Below, piece after piece: positions 1 to 9,013 of a DNA stretch of 64,000 nucleotides. Within the stretch, counting starts at the first letter, position 1. Each line of letters opens with the position of its first letter. The notes under the pieces were generated by a model, which saw nothing but the letters and a program-made list of their open reading frames with translations, was not told where the DNA came from and made no database searches. The translations under genes were made by a program, and so were the position numbers. Source of the stretch: Bacteroidota bacterium (GTDB taxonomy: Bacteria; Bacteroidota; Bacteroidia; B-17B0; Aurantibacillaceae); the NCBI GenBank assembly GCA_013298715.1, contig JAAFIQ010000002.1, positions 1 through 64,000 of the forward strand, read 5' to 3'.

Positions 1-1814
1 CCCCCCCCCCCCAAGCCCTAAAAGCGGCTGTGGTGGCTTGTATTGGCTTATTAAGCATTAATACAATAAACGCACAAAGCCAAAACTGGTGGCGCACCAA
101 TGGTAACACACCAAGTAGTGGCGAAATTTTAGGTACCACCAATAACACAGGTTTGGATATTAGAACCAATAACATACAGCGCATATTTATTGATGCCAAT
201 GGCACTATTAAATTTAACAATTTAGTAGGCACGGGCTCACGCTTTATGGTAGCCGATGTTAACGGAAACATCAGCGCCATTGCCACTAGCAGCTTAGGTA
301 GTTTTTTTGCCAGCAATGGTATTTGGAACAGTTTGCCCCTAAGCGCCACAACGTGGAATGTAAGCGGAAACAATATAAACAACAGCAACACAGGCAACAC
401 CACCATTAATACCAACTTTGTTTTTGGCACCAATGGCGCTTTGCAAAACACCGCTTGGGCAGGCACAGGCAACAGGTTGTTACAAACAAATGCCAATGGA
501 AACTTAACACCATTTAGCATGGGTGCGGCTAACCAAGTACTATATGGCAATGGCGCGTGGGGCAGTTTACCAGCTGCTATAAGTAGTTTTTCAACATCGG
601 GTAACAATGTTATTTTAGCTAACGGCAATAAGTTGGGGGTTGGGGTTGCTAATCCACAATTTCCTTTAGATGTTTTTGGGGACGCCCGCATAGGCAACAA
701 CCTTTACGTAGGTGGTGGCATTATAATTACCGAAGCCATTAGCGCAGATACCATACACATGGGACCTGGTAGAGTAATTGATGGTGTTACCTCTGTAAAT
801 GGCGATTTAAATGTATCGATTAACAGAACCCTAACCGCAGGCGCAACACACTTAACAGGCAATGTAACCATAGACCCTACCCGCACTTTAACCGCAGGTG
901 GCGATATTATTGCACAAAGTAAATTAACTGTGGCGGGTAATGCTACGTTTAATGGGGCGTTAACTGCTACACAAGGGTTTAAGTTTACCAACAATAATGA
1001 GTTAAAACTTACCTCGTTTACAAGTGGTAATCAAAATGCTGAAGTTTTTTTACTTGGTAAAAGCTTTGGAGGTTCTACAAACCCATTTTTGGGAGCTTGC
1101 CCAACCCCTGATTTAGGCAATTGGTTTTTACACAGTGGTGGCGGTTTTCTGAGTAATTACATTTCTTCACAGCCAAGTAATCAAGTAAATGCAAGCATAA
1201 AAATGTATACCGCTGGTTGGAATGGCAGTGGTTATATTGAAGTAGAAGGGGTTAACGAACTCGGAAACACAAATAACGCATTACAACTAAATTATTTTTG
1301 TGGGCGGAATACATTAATCAACACGGGCAGCAATGGTGGCGATGTTGTAATAGGCGGGGTTGGTAATGTGTACTTATCAAAAACTACTTTAAGAACTGAT
1401 AATGTAAATGCTTTTGAAATAAAAGATGCTTCAAATTTTGATTATGTAGGATTTAAAGTAAAACGCAATGGACAAACTATAATTAATGGACAAACGCAAA
1501 CAGGCGTTCATAGTGATGCTATGTTAACAGTAAATGGTAAAATGATTGCAAGAGAAATTTTCGTAACGCAACAGAATTGGGCAGATTATGTTTTTGCAAA
1601 AAATTATAAACTCAATAGTTTAGAATTTTTAGAAAACTACATTAAAGAATACAAACATTTACCAAACGTGCCTAGTGCAAAAGAAGTTGAAACAAATGGT
1701 TTGAACTTAAGCGAAATGAGCAAACTACAAATGGAAAAAATTGAAGAATTAACCTTGTATGTTATTGAATTGAAAAAAGAATTAGAGCATTTAAAAAAGC
1801 AAATAAAAAAATAA
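1..1814 (+). CDS. Secreted fibre/adhesin-like repeat protein, N-terminus cut by window edge; Bacteroidota 'HLPNVPSAKEVETNGLNLSEM' coiled-coil C-terminus
   Basis: ORF 30..1814; the frame stays open to position 3 through a poly-C tract (PPP-QALKAAVVACIGLLSINTINA-QSQ, signal-peptide-like). Asn/Gly/Thr-rich repetitive body and the characteristic C-terminus ending in a coiled coil. Confidence 0.7.
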   Translation, partial: PPPQALKAAVVACIGLLSINTINAQSQNWWRTNGNTPSSGEILGTTNNTGLDIRTNNIQRIFIDANGTIKFNNLVGTGSRFMVADVNGNISAIATSSLGSFFASNGIWNSLPLSATTWNVSGNNINNSNTGNTTINTNFVFGTNGALQNTAWAGTGNRLLQTNANGNLTPFSMGAANQVLYGNGAWGSLPAAISSFSTSGNNVILANGNKLGVGVANPQFPLDVFGDARIGNNLYVGGGIIITEAISADTIHMGPGRVIDGVTSVNGDLNVSINRTLTAGATHLTGNVTIDPTRTLTAGGDIIAQSKLTVAGNATFNGALTATQGFKFTNNNELKLTSFTSGNQNAEVFLLGKSFGGSTNPFLGACPTPDLGNWFLHSGGGFLSNYISSQPSNQVNASIKMYTAGWNGSGYIEVEGVNELGNTNNALQLNYFCGRNTLINTGSNGGDVVIGGVGNVYLSKTTLRTDNVNAFEIKDASNFDYVGFKVKRNGQTIINGQTQTGVHSDAMLTVNGKMIAREIFVTQQNWADYVFAKNYKLNSLEFLENYIKEYKHLPNVPSAKEVETNGLNLSEMSKLQMEKIEELTLYVIELKKELEHLKKQIKK

Positions 1815-1927
1815 ATAATTTAACTTTATAATTATTAATATGAAATAACCATGTTTGCCTAAACACAAACACAAATGACTAAAACTGGTTATTCCATATA
1901 ACAATTAAAAAACAATAATTTAGACAT

Positions 1928-4825
1928 ATGAAATATATTTTAAAAATAATATATGTGTTTGTTTTTGCTTTTCCTTTACAAGTAATAAGTCAAATACCTT
2001 ATACTACAAATGTAAGTGGTTCTTATAATTCTACTACCGAGTTATTTACAGGCTCACAAATAAATGCTGGTACATTTAATAATACCCCATTTAATGTAAG
2101 CAATACCGCAAAAGTAGAACTAAAAGCAAGCACCGAAATAAAAATTAGTAATGAAACCAGCATTAGTAATATTACTGGTAATGGCGAATTTTGGGCGCAT
2201 ATTGACCCCGCTGGCATTGGTATAGCATCGTTTCATAACAATGGGTTTAATACCATACCAACTTACGATAGATTCGAAATTGGCGTAAAGCTACCTACAA
2301 ACATACAAAATCAAGTAAATGCTTATTTGGCAGGTGGCACTGGCTTAAACCCTTTTGATTTAGGACAAGTTAGAGTTGAAGTAGATTATAAACGTCCATC
2401 CGAAGTAGTAATTGCTTTTCCTACGCCAATTTTAGTTAGTGGTATAATCAACATGCGCCAAGGCTTTTATTACGAACCCTACACCAACAATGGTAATGTT
2501 TGGGTAAAACAAAGTACCGACTATAGCATGCGCGTGCGCTATGCACCACCAGTAGCAGGCACTTATACTGCTACCGTAAAATTATTTATTTATAATACAC
2601 TTACGGCGCAATCTGATTTTAAATTTAATGTTTATAATTCTGGTAACCCAGGTCATTTAATTGTACGTAGCAGTACCTTGCGTTTAACTCACGAGCGTGG
2701 CGGCGATTTTTTTGGTATAGGGCAAAATGCAATCATTGCTCCAAATAATGTAAACGATACAATTACTTTTGCAGGACCACCATACAATGGCGTTAATCCA
2801 AACTTTCCTTACTCTAATGGTTATCCTGCAAGAATGTCGAATCCGAGCAAACACCAAGAGTTAAGAGACAGATTAAATGATTTAGCCGACAAAGGCGGTA
2901 ATTTTGTTCGTGCGCGTATGGATTCTTGGTCTTTCCCCATGCAAACCTATGATAAATCGCCAAACCCAATACCAGTAGTACAAACCCTTGATAATTATAA
3001 CCACAACCAAATGTTTATGCAAGAGTTAGATAAAACAATTACGGTTTGCGAAACTAGAGGCATAAAATGTGTACAAAATATTTTACATGATATTGAATAT
3101 TATACCGGTTTAAACTCAGGTGAAGAACTTTGGGCACAAAACCCCTACAATACTATTTGTGGGCAAGGCTTGCCGGGTATAAAAAACTTTTTTACACAAC
3201 CGTTGGCCAGAGCCAAGTACAAAAACATGCTACATTACATACATGCGCGCTGGGGCTACAGCACCGCCATAGGTATATGGAGCATGATTAACGAAATAGA
3301 ACCTTTGGGAAGAGGTGCTGGCGATGCCTTTAAACCCTATATGCAAGACCCTGTTTTTAGACAACAAGTAAACGATTGGGTACGCGAAATGAAATGGGAG
3401 TTAGAGCAATTATACCCTTGGCACCCTACCACCTGCGGGGCACAAGGATACAATGGTGATTTTATAATGAAAGACCACCAGCCGAATTGTTTAAACGTGT
3501 ACTCACAAAATCCATACAACTCCAACGTAGATGTGAATGGAAAAGGCTCTAATAACGGTGAGTTGGAAAAAAAGGAGCTTCATTTAAAGTACTTTAATAG
3601 CGCTATGCCGTTTTTTGTGGGGGAAACTGGATTAACTGGGAAGAATGAATCAGCTATAGAAATTGAAAAAATTAACGACAGAACCTTTCACAATACCTTA
3701 TGGGCTACTGCTATGATGGGCGGCATAAGCACAGCCCTTAGTTTTTGGAACCAGCAGCAAGACGATGGGGTGGACCACCGTGCTAATTTTAAAGCCTTGC
3801 GCCACTTTTTTGATAACCAGGTGCCATTGTATAAAAAGTTAACACCACAATTTGAGGAAGGCAAAGGGGAATCACTTCTTATTAATTCGAAAATTTTTAA
3901 TTACAGCATGGTGTCTGATGATAAAGAAACGGCCATTGGTTGGGCCAGGAATGGCTCGGCTGATTGGACAATAGACTATAATGGTTTCCCTGATGCCCTA
4001 TCGTATTTAAAAGAAGACGGTAGGTTTATATACAACCCCGATTTTAAAAGCAACATTCCAGCTGGCATGAGCATGGACATTAATAAAATAGAAGCTTACG
4101 ATTGTTTGTCAGCAGATGACCATCCATCTATGACCATTACAAATTTATTAAAGAAGAAACGCTACAGGGTGCAAATTTTCTCTTGTTATGGTAATACTTC
4201 TGACGAGTTAGAAAACTTTCACGAAAATACAGGCGACGATAAGAAATTAGAATTTAAACGTTTTATGCCCGCCTACAGGGTTAATCCTTTTGCACCAGAT
4301 TACGCCTTTAAAGCAACCTACGATCCTTTATTTGGCAATAATAGGGTGTCAGCCACCGATAGCCTAAGTACTAATGATAGCTTGTGTTTACATACAGACG
4401 AATGGATAACCAAAGAACAGCATTTTGCCAAACACAATTGGTACATAAATAATAGCTATATTGGTAAAGATAGCACTGTGTGTACAGGGAATTTAGCACC
4501 GGGTGTAAATACCATAAAATTGGTGGTGTATGATAGCCTAGGCATAAGCAAACAAAGCATTGTAAAAACACTGTTTGTAAAAAATAATGCCAACGATGTT
4601 AAAATTTCTGTATACCCTAACCCAACAAATGATTACCTTTATGTAAACATGGTAGGTGGTTTAAGTGCTGCTACTTACAAAATTACCAACGTATTGGGGC
4701 AAGTGCTACAAGTACCCTATAGTAATAATACTTTGAATGTAGTATCGTTGCCAAATGGCGCTTATGTTTTAACCATAAAAACAAACCAAAATGAAAAACA
4801 AATTAAGTTTATTGTTGCTCATTAG
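1928..4825 (+). CDS. Secreted glycoside-hydrolase-like (clan GH-A type TIM barrel) protein with T9SS type A sorting domain
   Basis: Signal peptide; 'GIWSMINEIEP' (NE acid/base-like) and 'MPFFVGETGLTG' (E nucleophile-like); C-terminus 'ISVYPNPTNDYLYVN...GAYVLTIKTNQNEKQIKFIVAH'. Confidence 0.75.
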   Translation: MKYILKIIYVFVFAFPLQVISQIPYTTNVSGSYNSTTELFTGSQINAGTFNNTPFNVSNTAKVELKASTEIKISNETSISNITGNGEFWAHIDPAGIGIASFHNNGFNTIPTYDRFEIGVKLPTNIQNQVNAYLAGGTGLNPFDLGQVRVEVDYKRPSEVVIAFPTPILVSGIINMRQGFYYEPYTNNGNVWVKQSTDYSMRVRYAPPVAGTYTATVKLFIYNTLTAQSDFKFNVYNSGNPGHLIVRSSTLRLTHERGGDFFGIGQNAIIAPNNVNDTITFAGPPYNGVNPNFPYSNGYPARMSNPSKHQELRDRLNDLADKGGNFVRARMDSWSFPMQTYDKSPNPIPVVQTLDNYNHNQMFMQELDKTITVCETRGIKCVQNILHDIEYYTGLNSGEELWAQNPYNTICGQGLPGIKNFFTQPLARAKYKNMLHYIHARWGYSTAIGIWSMINEIEPLGRGAGDAFKPYMQDPVFRQQVNDWVREMKWELEQLYPWHPTTCGAQGYNGDFIMKDHQPNCLNVYSQNPYNSNVDVNGKGSNNGELEKKELHLKYFNSAMPFFVGETGLTGKNESAIEIEKINDRTFHNTLWATAMMGGISTALSFWNQQQDDGVDHRANFKALRHFFDNQVPLYKKLTPQFEEGKGESLLINSKIFNYSMVSDDKETAIGWARNGSADWTIDYNGFPDALSYLKEDGRFIYNPDFKSNIPAGMSMDINKIEAYDCLSADDHPSMTITNLLKKKRYRVQIFSCYGNTSDELENFHENTGDDKKLEFKRFMPAYRVNPFAPDYAFKATYDPLFGNNRVSATDSLSTNDSLCLHTDEWITKEQHFAKHNWYINNSYIGKDSTVCTGNLAPGVNTIKLVVYDSLGISKQSIVKTLFVKNNANDVKISVYPNPTNDYLYVNMVGGLSAATYKITNVLGQVLQVPYSNNTLNVVSLPNGAYVLTIKTNQNEKQIKFIVAH

Positions 4826-5600
4826 TGCTTTTAGCTTAGGCTTAAAGGCAAATGATAGTATTCGGAAAAGAACGGTTGATTTTTCGCTTATTAGCAATAC
4901 GTATTTTTTAAACAATAATTCTACTAACGGTAATATTTTAAGTAGCCCAACCACAGTGCTTGATTTTGAGGCAAAATTAATGTTTGGAAAACGTAAATGG
5001 AAGCACGTAGTATTTTTTAGCAGAGATACGTACAGGTACAAACTAATTTATGGCTTTGATTATGTGGTTGGGACAATTTACCTTGGAACCAAGCCACAAG
5101 CAGTTTATGGTAAGTTTGTAGATGTAGATAGGATAATTACAACTAATTATTTTAACGTTGGTTACGGCTTGTCAAAAACCTATAAGGTTAACAAAATGTT
5201 TAGTCTATTATCTAACATAGAATTTTGTCTATTGGTACGCACCATAGACAATATAAAAAATATTTACTTAAACAGTTCAGAACCTATACCAAACGACGCT
5301 CTAGTCAAAGGTAGGTACATAAACCAAAATAATTTTGGCAGGGTAGCTTTAAGTTATAAACTAAATGGCATGTATCAAGTTACAACTAAAATAAGTATTT
5401 TAGCTGGGATTAATCTTACATCAAGCTTTGGCCGTTCGTTGTATGGGGGTGGTTATAGCAGTTTCGATGATCAACTTTTTTTTACAGACAAATACCAAGA
5501 CTCCAAGCAAATTCGTTACAGAGATTCACCAACCTCAACCTATCAAAAATTACGAACGTTCGCAAGTATTAACATAGGTGTAAATTTTAAGATTCAGTAG
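4791..5600 (+). CDS. Secreted, predicted outer-membrane barrel-like protein, tandem paralog copy 1
   Basis: Signal peptide MKNKLSLLLLISAFSLGLKAN; C-terminus FASINIGVNFKIQ; near-identical 5' region to copies 2 and 4; overlaps the end of the preceding CDS by 35 bp. Confidence 0.75.
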   Translation: MKNKLSLLLLISAFSLGLKANDSIRKRTVDFSLISNTYFLNNNSTNGNILSSPTTVLDFEAKLMFGKRKWKHVVFFSRDTYRYKLIYGFDYVVGTIYLGTKPQAVYGKFVDVDRIITTNYFNVGYGLSKTYKVNKMFSLLSNIEFCLLVRTIDNIKNIYLNSSEPIPNDALVKGRYINQNNFGRVALSYKLNGMYQVTTKISILAGINLTSSFGRSLYGGGYSSFDDQLFFTDKYQDSKQIRYRDSPTSTYQKLRTFASINIGVNFKIQ

Positions 5601-5653
5601 TTTTAGGGGTGGTATTTAGCGGGCTTAATAAAAATGTTCATAGTAAGTTTGAA

Positions 5654-6460
5654 ATGAAAAACAAATTAAGTTTATTGTTGCTCATTAGTGCTTTTAGCTT
5701 AGGCTTAAAGGCAAATGATAGTATAAGGAAAAGAACGGTTGATTTTTCGCTTATTAGCAATACATATTTTTTAAACAATAATTCTACTAACGGTAATATT
5801 TTAAGTAGCCCAACCACAGTGCTTGATTTTGAAGCAAAATTAATTTTTGGAAAACGTAAATGGAAGCACGTAGTATTTTTTATTAGAGATACATACAAGT
5901 ACAAACTAACTTATGGCTTTGATTATGTGGTTGGAACTGTTTACATCGGAACCAAGCCTCAAGCAGTTTACGGCAAGTTTGTAGATGTAGATAGGGTAGT
6001 AACCTCTAATTATTTTAATGTTGGTTACGGCTTGTCTAAACGTTATAAAATTAGCAATAGGTTTAGCCTATTATCTAACATAGAGTTTTGTTTACTGGTG
6101 CGTCGTATAGATAATATAAAAAATAATTATATAAACAGTGCTGAACCCATACCAAACGAAGTTATGGTAAACGGTAGTTACAAAAACCAAAACAATTTTG
6201 GCAGGGTTGCGTTGGGGTATAAACTAAATGGGGTGTACCAAGTTACAACTAAAATAAGTTTTTTAGCGGGCATTAATCTTACATCGAGCCTAGGACGAAG
6301 CTATTATGGCAGTTATGGTACTGGAGATGAGAAACTTTTTTTTGCTGATGCTTATTGGTCATCTAAAAGAATTAAGTTTAGCGACATACCAAAAACTACT
6401 TATAGAGAACAATTAACATTTGCAAGTATTAACATAGGCTTAAATTTTAAGATTCAGTAA
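5654..6460 (+). CDS. Tandem paralog copy 2, predicted secreted/outer-membrane protein
   Basis: ORF track starts at 5609, but the conserved MKNKLSLLLL start is the ATG at 5654. Confidence 0.75.
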   Translation: MKNKLSLLLLISAFSLGLKANDSIRKRTVDFSLISNTYFLNNNSTNGNILSSPTTVLDFEAKLIFGKRKWKHVVFFIRDTYKYKLTYGFDYVVGTVYIGTKPQAVYGKFVDVDRVVTSNYFNVGYGLSKRYKISNRFSLLSNIEFCLLVRRIDNIKNNYINSAEPIPNEVMVNGSYKNQNNFGRVALGYKLNGVYQVTTKISFLAGINLTSSLGRSYYGSYGTGDEKLFFADAYWSSKRIKFSDIPKTTYREQLTFASINIGLNFKIQ

Positions 6461-6514
6461 TTTTTGGAGGTGTTATTTAGCGGGCTTAATAAAAATGTTC
6501 ATAGTAAGTTTGAA

Positions 6515-7300
6515 ATGAAAAACAAATTAAGTTTATTGTTGCTCATTAGTGCTTTTAGCTTAGGCTTAAAGGCGAATGATAGTATTAGAAAAAGGACTGT
6601 AAATATAAGCCTTATAAATAATTATTTGGATCCTTTTAGGAGTAAATTTAAAGTTCAACAATTAGCAAATTTTGAACTCAAGTGTATTTTTGGAAAAGGG
6701 AGACTCAAACAGCTTGTAAGCTTGAGTGTGGATCGGTTTGAATCTCTTTACAAATATGAAATTAGTAATAATGTTTTTGTTGGCTATAAGCAACCATTGA
6801 AACATTACAAATTAGTAAATGTCGATCAAACCATAGTTTACAATTATTATAATGTAGGATATGGCGTATTAAAAGAATTTCGTTTAGGGAACAAATTTTT
6901 GCTGCTACCTAGCTCGTCTTTATTTTTCCAATTTTATAGAACTTACCGAAGCACTCATCAATTTTATGATTTTTATACTCAAATTCCTGATGAGCAGTTG
7001 ATTAAAGAAACAAAAATTAAATATCTTGAAACTGATAGAATTGGATTAAATTTATCTTTGAACGGGCAATACAAATTAAGTAAACAATTAAGTTTGTTAG
7101 GAGGTATAAGTGTATCAGTAACTAGGCAGGATTTTTTAAAACCAGATGTTGATAAATATACATTTTTCACAAAAGATTTTGCAAATTCAGTGGAGTATTA
7201 TAATATTAGTTTATACCCTGAACCACCAAATAATTCACCTAATCCATTTTGGAGGATATTCGCAAGTATTAATTTGGGTTTAAATTATACAATTAGATAA
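6515..7300 (+). CDS. Tandem paralog copy 3 (divergent after the signal peptide)
   Basis: Conserved start ATG at 6515; shares signal peptide and upstream 44-bp block with copy 2; body diverged; C-terminus FASINLGLNYTIR. Confidence 0.7.
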   Translation: MKNKLSLLLLISAFSLGLKANDSIRKRTVNISLINNYLDPFRSKFKVQQLANFELKCIFGKGRLKQLVSLSVDRFESLYKYEISNNVFVGYKQPLKHYKLVNVDQTIVYNYYNVGYGVLKEFRLGNKFLLLPSSSLFFQFYRTYRSTHQFYDFYTQIPDEQLIKETKIKYLETDRIGLNLSLNGQYKLSKQLSLLGGISVSVTRQDFLKPDVDKYTFFTKDFANSVEYYNISLYPEPPNNSPNPFWRIFASINLGLNYTIR

Positions 7301-7347
7301 AATAGAATAGAGAGGTCTTTTAAAAATTTACATTAGTTTTAATAATC

Positions 7348-8157
7348 TTGAAAAACAAATTAAGTTTATTGTTGCTCATTAGTGCTTTTAGCTTAGGTTT
7401 AAAGGCAAATGATAGTATTCGGAAAAGAACGGTTGATTTTTCGCTTATTAGCAATACGTATTTTTTAAACAATAATTCTACTAACGGTAATATTTTAAGT
7501 AGCCCAACCACAGTGCTTGATTTTGAGGCAAAATTAATGTTTGGAAAACGTAAATGGAAGCACGTAGTATTTTTTAGCAGAGATACGTACAGGTACAAAC
7601 TAACTTATGGCATTAGGTACGTTGCTGGTACAGTTTATTATGGAGGCAGACCGCATCCAATATATGGTAACTTAGTAGATGTAGACAGAGTGATAACCTC
7701 TAATTATTTTAGTATAGGCTATGGTTTATCTAAACGCTGCAATATTAGCAAAAGGTTTAGCTTATTATCTAACGTAGAATTTTGTTTACTGGTGCATAGC
7801 ATTGATAATATAAAAAATAATTACATGAATAGTACAATAACAATTCCAGAAGAGGTCTTGAGGCTGGATGTTACTTATAAAAGTAATACTAATTTTGGGA
7901 GAATAGCTTTGGGCTATAAACTAAATAGCGAGTATAAGCTTACCAATAAAATAAGTTTTTTAGCGGGGATTAATCTTACATCAAGCCTTGGTCGTAGGTT
8001 TTATGGTGATGGTTATAGTGGTGATGATAAATTTTTTTTTACAGATAACTACCTTAAATCTAAAGGAATTTACATTACAGATTCACCAAGCTCTACCTAC
8101 CAACCATTAAGATTATTTGCAAGTATTAACATAGGCGTAAATTTTAAGATTCGGTAG
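7348..8157 (+). CDS. Tandem paralog copy 4 (TTG start)
   Basis: Near-identical to copy 1 over roughly the first 260 bp, then divergent; the start codon position is TTG rather than ATG. Confidence 0.7.
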   Translation: MKNKLSLLLLISAFSLGLKANDSIRKRTVDFSLISNTYFLNNNSTNGNILSSPTTVLDFEAKLMFGKRKWKHVVFFSRDTYRYKLTYGIRYVAGTVYYGGRPHPIYGNLVDVDRVITSNYFSIGYGLSKRCNISKRFSLLSNVEFCLLVHSIDNIKNNYMNSTITIPEEVLRLDVTYKSNTNFGRIALGYKLNSEYKLTNKISFLAGINLTSSLGRRFYGDGYSGDDKFFFTDNYLKSKGIYITDSPSSTYQPLRLFASINIGVNFKIR

Positions 8158-8200
8158 TTTTATGGGGTGGTATTTGGGATTCAGAAAAAAGCGTTAGGTA

Positions 8201-9007
8201 TTATTTTTCGGCTTGCTCAACATTTAAAAAACTTATAGTTGCGCCAACAATTGCTAGTGCTGGTCCAAAAAACATGCCAACCACATCACCAACAAAAAAT
8301 GGTAGCGCCATAAAAAACGAGTATACAAACCCAATACCGCAGGCATAGCCCCTGTTCCGTTTCATGAAATTAATACTTTTACTAACAGAATATTTATAAC
8401 GCTCACAATTATAATCTAGCATAGCAAATCCAACAAAATACCAGCCAATTAAAAACAATAGCGGAATTGTAACAATAGATAAAATTGGAATAAACATAGT
8501 AATTAACCCAAAAACGAAAATAAAAAAGTATTCTAATATCATATTACGTAAGCTAATTACAATACCTCGAAATATATCTTTTATTAATTGTAAAAAATTA
8601 AATGGAAATTCTTTCTTGGTGAGTTTCTCGTCTGCCTTTTCAGAAAGCAACGCTAATACTGGTGAGAGCACCATTAGTAATAAATATTTGATGAGTGTAC
8701 CACTCATTAACCAAAATACAACTTTTAATAGAATTGAGATTAAAAAGCTAAGTTTTCCGATGAGGTAAGGTCTAAAAAACGATAACCAATGTCCACTTAC
8801 AGGAATATTTTCTGCGTTTGCATACGCATTTACTTTTTCACCTAACCATTCTGCTAGGCTCATAAAACCATAAATACTCCCAACCCACATAGCGATCCAC
8901 ATTAACAGAGGAATAAACATAAAAGGCCATAAACCTTTTTCAAATAAAACTGTAAATGCTTTAAAGCAATTTCCTATACCTCTAAAAAAATCTCCGAAAA
9001 ATTTCAT
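8201..9007 (-). CDS. EI24/CysZ-like membrane protein
   Basis: MKFFGDFFRGIGNCFKAFTVLFEKGLWPFMFIPLLMW; multiple transmembrane segments. Confidence 0.65.
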   Translation of the reverse strand: MKFFGDFFRGIGNCFKAFTVLFEKGLWPFMFIPLLMWIAMWVGSIYGFMSLAEWLGEKVNAYANAENIPVSGHWLSFFRPYLIGKLSFLISILLKVVFWLMSGTLIKYLLLMVLSPVLALLSEKADEKLTKKEFPFNFLQLIKDIFRGIVISLRNMILEYFFIFVFGLITMFIPILSIVTIPLLFLIGWYFVGFAMLDYNCERYKYSVSKSINFMKRNRGYACGIGFVYSFFMALPFFVGDVVGMFFGPALAIVGATISFLNVEQAEK

Positions 9008-9013
9008 AGTATC

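Larger units (their letters stand above)
4791..8157 (+). repeat. Four-copy tandem gene array with mosaic similarity
   Basis: Copies 1, 2 and 4 share an almost identical 5' ~250 bp; a 44-bp intergenic block is identical at 5613-5656 and 6474-6517; 3' halves are diverged. Confidence 0.85.

Noticed and set aside
704-994. Antisense 96-aa ORF in the fibre-like gene, and similar antisense ORFs elsewhere (e.g. 9477..9785, 37798..38247, 55234..55530)
   Set aside because: Shadow ORFs opposite long coding genes, with no domain or signal features.
4769-7598. Repeated minus-strand ORFs (4769..5041, 5638..5904, 7320..7598) with near-identical MYLYVSLLKNTTCFHLRF proteins
   Set aside because: They are exact antisense to the conserved 5' blocks of paralog copies 1, 2 and 4. 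Their similarity follows from the sense-strand repeat, and there is no independent coding evidence.
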